This document shows positions 6,204 to 7,817 of a stretch of 7,817 bases of DNA, one piece after another (the first letter of the stretch is position 1; each line of letters opens with the position of its first letter). A program made the position numbers and the translations under genes. Origin of the DNA: Phycisphaerae bacterium SM23_33 (GTDB lineage: Bacteria > Planctomycetota > Phycisphaerae > SM23-33); the NCBI GenBank assembly GCA_001303665.1, contig LJUF01000148.1, forward strand, positions 1-7,817, in the 5' to 3' direction. Below the pieces are notes generated by a model. The model was not told where the DNA came from. It saw nothing but the letters and a program-made list of their open reading frames with translations, and searched no databases.

Positions 6204-6659
6204 TTACTCGCCGCGGCGGCAACGAACCAGGGCCTCGGGCAGCCCTTCGACGAAGGCCCGGATCTCCTCCCGCACGCGGCGGTAGTGAGCCAGGGCCTCG
6301 GCCTCGCTGGCGGCCGAGCGGGCCAGCGCGGGCGGGTCGTCGAAAGGCACGTGCAGGAGCTTCGTGTCGCCGGGGAAGGTCGGGCAGTGTTCGTGGGCGT
6401 GGCCGCAGATGGTGATGACGTAATCGAAGTACCGCCCCATCAGCTCATCCACGTGCTTGGACCGCTGGGCGGAGATTTCCACCCCGGCCTCGGCCATGAC
6501 CTTCACCGCCCTGGGGTCGAGCCCCCGCGGCTCGATGCCGGCGGAGTGAGGCTCGAGGCGATCACCGGACAGATGCCGCGCCCAGCCTTCGGCCATCTGG
6601 CTGCGGCAGGAATTGCCCGTGCAGAGGAAGAGGATTCTCAGTTTCTGCGACGAGGCCAA
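6204..6659 (-). CDS. arsC: Arsenate reductase, thioredoxin-coupled (LMW-phosphatase fold)
   Basis: A 151-residue cytoplasmic enzyme that reduces arsenate to arsenite, which can then be exported. FLCTGNSCRSQMAEG (11-25) contains the C-x5-R loop (C13 to R19) with the extra C18 seen in Staphylococcus-type ArsC. ICGHAHEHC (84-92) supplies C85 and C92 with six residues between them, the same spacing as the resolving cysteines of that enzyme. PFDDPP (105-110) carries the acid Asp. All three redox cysteines are therefore present, which favours a true thioredoxin-dependent reductase over a plain tyrosine phosphatase. It is somewhat longer than usual (about 131-140). The start is TTG at 6659: an in-frame TGA ends at 6675 and no ATG lies between. 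GGAGG is 10 bases upstream, a rather long gap, so expression may be modest. It follows the thioredoxin-like gene and the permease on the same strand, after a 194-bp gap. Confidence 0.93.
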   Translation of the reverse strand: MASSQKLRILFLCTGNSCRSQMAEGWARHLSGDRLEPHSAGIEPRGLDPRAVKVMAEAGVEISAQRSKHVDELMGRYFDYVITICGHAHEHCPTFPGDTKLLHVPFDDPPALARSAASEAEALAHYRRVREEIRAFVEGLPEALVRCRRGE

Positions 6660-6853
6660 AGCTGCCGTGCCTCCTCAAGCAGGGTCGTCAGGCGCGCGGG
6701 CTGGCGTGCCCCGGCCCGGCCGGGCAAGCCGGAAGACCACGTCCCGCCCTGCCGCCAATGCGTTGTTCGTCGCGACGACCTGTATCATGCTGCAGCGAAG
6801 CGTGAGCCTCCTGAGGGTGCCCCGTCGATCCGCCCTCGGTTGGACGAAGGCCG

Positions 6854-7087
6854 CTACCTCAGCAGGCCCTTGATCTCTTCCGCGTCGGCCACCTTGCCCT
6901 GGAGCTTGACCACGCCGTCCACAGCCAGCGCCGGCGTCATCATCACGCCGAACTTCCCGATGCGCTTGAGGTCCGTGATCTTCTCCAGCTCGTACTCGAT
7001 GCCCAGCCCCTTGGCGGCGGCTTCGGCGTTGGCGGCCAGGGCCTTGCACCTCGGGCATCCCGGGCCGAGAATCTGCAGCTTTTTCAT
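6854..7087 (-). CDS. Small thioredoxin-fold protein (redox-active disulfide protein 2 type)
   Basis: A 77-residue cytoplasmic thioredoxin-fold protein of the small TM0996/MTH895-like type. The first strand KKLQILG (2-8) leads to GPGCPRCK (8-15), with the redox pair C11 and C14. The cis-proline loop is MMTPALAVDG (49-58), with T51-P52, and the end GKVADAEEIKGLL is typical for the group. The start is taken as ATG at 7087, because AAGGAAGG stands 5-8 bases upstream; the GTG at 7093, two codons earlier, would overlap that site. In many genomes this family sits beside COG0701 permeases and arsC, exactly as here. A likely role is redox partner or thiol handler for the arsenic pathway, for example reducing ArsC; that role is inference. 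The 71-bp gap to the permease fits one transcript. Confidence 0.9.
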   Translation of the reverse strand: MKKLQILGPGCPRCKALAANAEAAAKGLGIEYELEKITDLKRIGKFGVMMTPALAVDGVVKLQGKVADAEEIKGLLR

Positions 7088-7092
7088 GGTCA

Positions 7093-7100
7093 CCTTCCTT
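7093..7100 (-). promoter_or_regulatory. Ribosome binding site of the thioredoxin-like gene
   Basis: AAGGAAGG on the minus strand precedes ATG 7087 by 5 bases. It is adjacent to the alternative GTG at 7093, favouring the ATG. Confidence 0.6.
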
Positions 7101-7158
7101 TCTGCGACCGTATTCGCCGGACCGTTCAGGCCTCTCGCTCACACAGGATTGCTCGCCT

Positions 7159-7817
7159 TCATCCCGGCAGGACGAAGTTTCCCACGACCCAACCGGTCAC
7201 TGTGCCAAGGACGATTACTGTCACCACGTAGACCAAGGCCTTGCGCCAGCCGAAGACCCTTGCCACGGCCAGCCAGTTCGGCAGCGATATGCCGGGCCCG
7301 GTCAACAGCAGGGCCAGGGCCGGGCCCTTTCCCATGCCCAGGCCCATCAACTTGTCCACGAAGGGAGCCTCGGTCATGGTGGCGAAGTAGCTGACGGCCC
7401 CGATCATGGTGGCCAGGAACGAAGCCAGCAGCCCCGACCCGCTGAGCCACTTCTGCACCCAGGGCTGGGGGATGAGTCTTGCGATGACCCCCACGACGAA
7501 CACCCCTGCCAGCAGCAGGGGCATGATGACGCGGACAAACCACCAGGTCTCCCGCAGCCAGCGTCGAAGCTCCTGGGGAGTCTTTTTCCAGTAGGCGAAC
7601 AGGCCGACGGCGGCCAGCCCCACCAGGGTGACCATCAGCTTGTACACGAAGGCGCCGCGGCGAATCAGGTAGTTGGGCGCCAGCAGCGTGGCCACCAGCA
7701 GCAGGATGAGAATGAGGCTGCCTCGACTGACCAGCGTCCCGCTCGGCTTCGCCGCGGCTGTGGCTTGTCGCCTGGCTTCGGAGCCGGAGAAGACCACGCT
7801 CATTACCGTGCCGACGA
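7159..7817 (-). CDS. COG0701/ArsP-like permease, C-terminal part
   Basis: The visible 214 residues from ATG 7803 contain about six hydrophobic segments (residues about 29-44, 54-72, 87-111, 125-143, 157-182 and 187-211), so it is an inner-membrane protein. The block EAPFVDKLMGLGMGKGPA, followed by LLLTGPGISLPNWLAVARVF (166-184), is characteristic of the second half of COG0701 (YraQ/ArsP, DUF318) permeases. Some of these export trivalent organic arsenicals or other metals and metalloids. The frame stays open upstream to the edge, reading VGTV before the Met. The stretch after it, with SGSEARRQ, looks like the cytoplasmic linker that follows the fourth or fifth helix in full-length members (about 350-400 aa). 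No ribosome site is seen in the 14 bases before ATG 7803. I therefore treat it as truncated by the window, though a split-half permease starting at 7803 is possible. Downstream lie the thioredoxin-like gene and arsC, supporting a metalloid-export role. Confidence 0.82.
   Translation of the reverse strand, partial: VGTVMSVVFSGSEARRQATAAAKPSGTLVSRGSLILILLLVATLLAPNYLIRRGAFVYKLMVTLVGLAAVGLFAYWKKTPQELRRWLRETWWFVRVIMPLLLAGVFVVGVIARLIPQPWVQKWLSGSGLLASFLATMIGAVSYFATMTEAPFVDKLMGLGMGKGPALALLLTGPGISLPNWLAVARVFGWRKALVYVVTVIVLGTVTGWVVGNFVLPG

Noticed and set aside
6714..6725. Palindrome GCCCGGCCGGGC considered as a terminator.
   Set aside because: It has no loop and no T-run; such palindromes are frequent by chance at this GC content.
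6675..7142. A 155-codon minus-strand frame covering the thioredoxin-like gene.
   Set aside because: It is the out-of-frame shadow of the CPRC protein, Arg/Gly-rich, with no ribosome site of its own. Only its 37-codon tail was kept as a low-interest observation.
3054..7394. A 1446-codon open frame on the plus strand running across several genes.
   Set aside because: It is antisense to four well-identified genes (DUF4091, arsC, thioredoxin-like, permease), crosses their intergenic gaps, and encodes a low-complexity Gly/Arg/His/Val/Ala-rich product with no recognisable domain. GC-rich third positions on the minus strand remove stop codons from the opposite strand.

Overview
The window is GC-rich DNA in which every supported gene lies on the minus strand, so the biological reading order runs from the right edge to the left edge. 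The mix points to a planctomycete-like or related PVC-group bacterium, probably from a metagenome. The signs are a formylglycine-type sulfatase beside a large secreted DUF4091/GH123-like protein, and short CAATCG-type heptamer repeats in an intergenic gap. This placement is inference; no rRNA or tRNA is present to confirm it.

Right part (7817 to 6204): an arsenic-type cassette. It starts with a COG0701/ArsP-like permease that enters from beyond the right edge. Next is a 77-residue CPRC thioredoxin-fold protein, then a 194-bp gap, then a thioredoxin-coupled arsenate reductase (ArsC) with a TTG start. The plausible logic is reduction of arsenate by ArsC, recycling of ArsC by a thioredoxin, and export through the permease. 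No ArsR regulator is visible inside the window.

Middle part (6068 to 1609): a glycan-degradation pair. A 982-residue exported (possibly lipid-anchored) DUF4091 protein with several beta-sandwich modules is followed, after 104 bp carrying five 7-bp tandem repeats, by a 468-residue sulfatase with a Cys-type active site and no signal peptide. They look like parts of a system acting on a sulfated, perhaps amino-sugar-containing, glycan; the substrate cannot be read from the sequence.

Left part (1494 to 1): two tiny overlapping genes (75 and 64 aa) encode helical-hairpin proteins that share a D-(E/S)-x-x-H helix resembling half of a ferritin/rubrerythrin-like bundle. Six bases further on is proC (pyrroline-5-carboxylate reductase), and then the N-terminus of a probable acetamidase/formamidase family protein that leaves the left edge.

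The known-type genes are ordinary. The least explained elements are the tandem half-ferritin-like pair, the heptamer repeat, the compartment mismatch between the sulfatase and the DUF4091 protein, and the unexplained gap before arsC. I do not see a clearly new defence or mobile system, a CRISPR array, an insertion sequence or an RNA gene. No gene-free stretch exceeds 200 bases.
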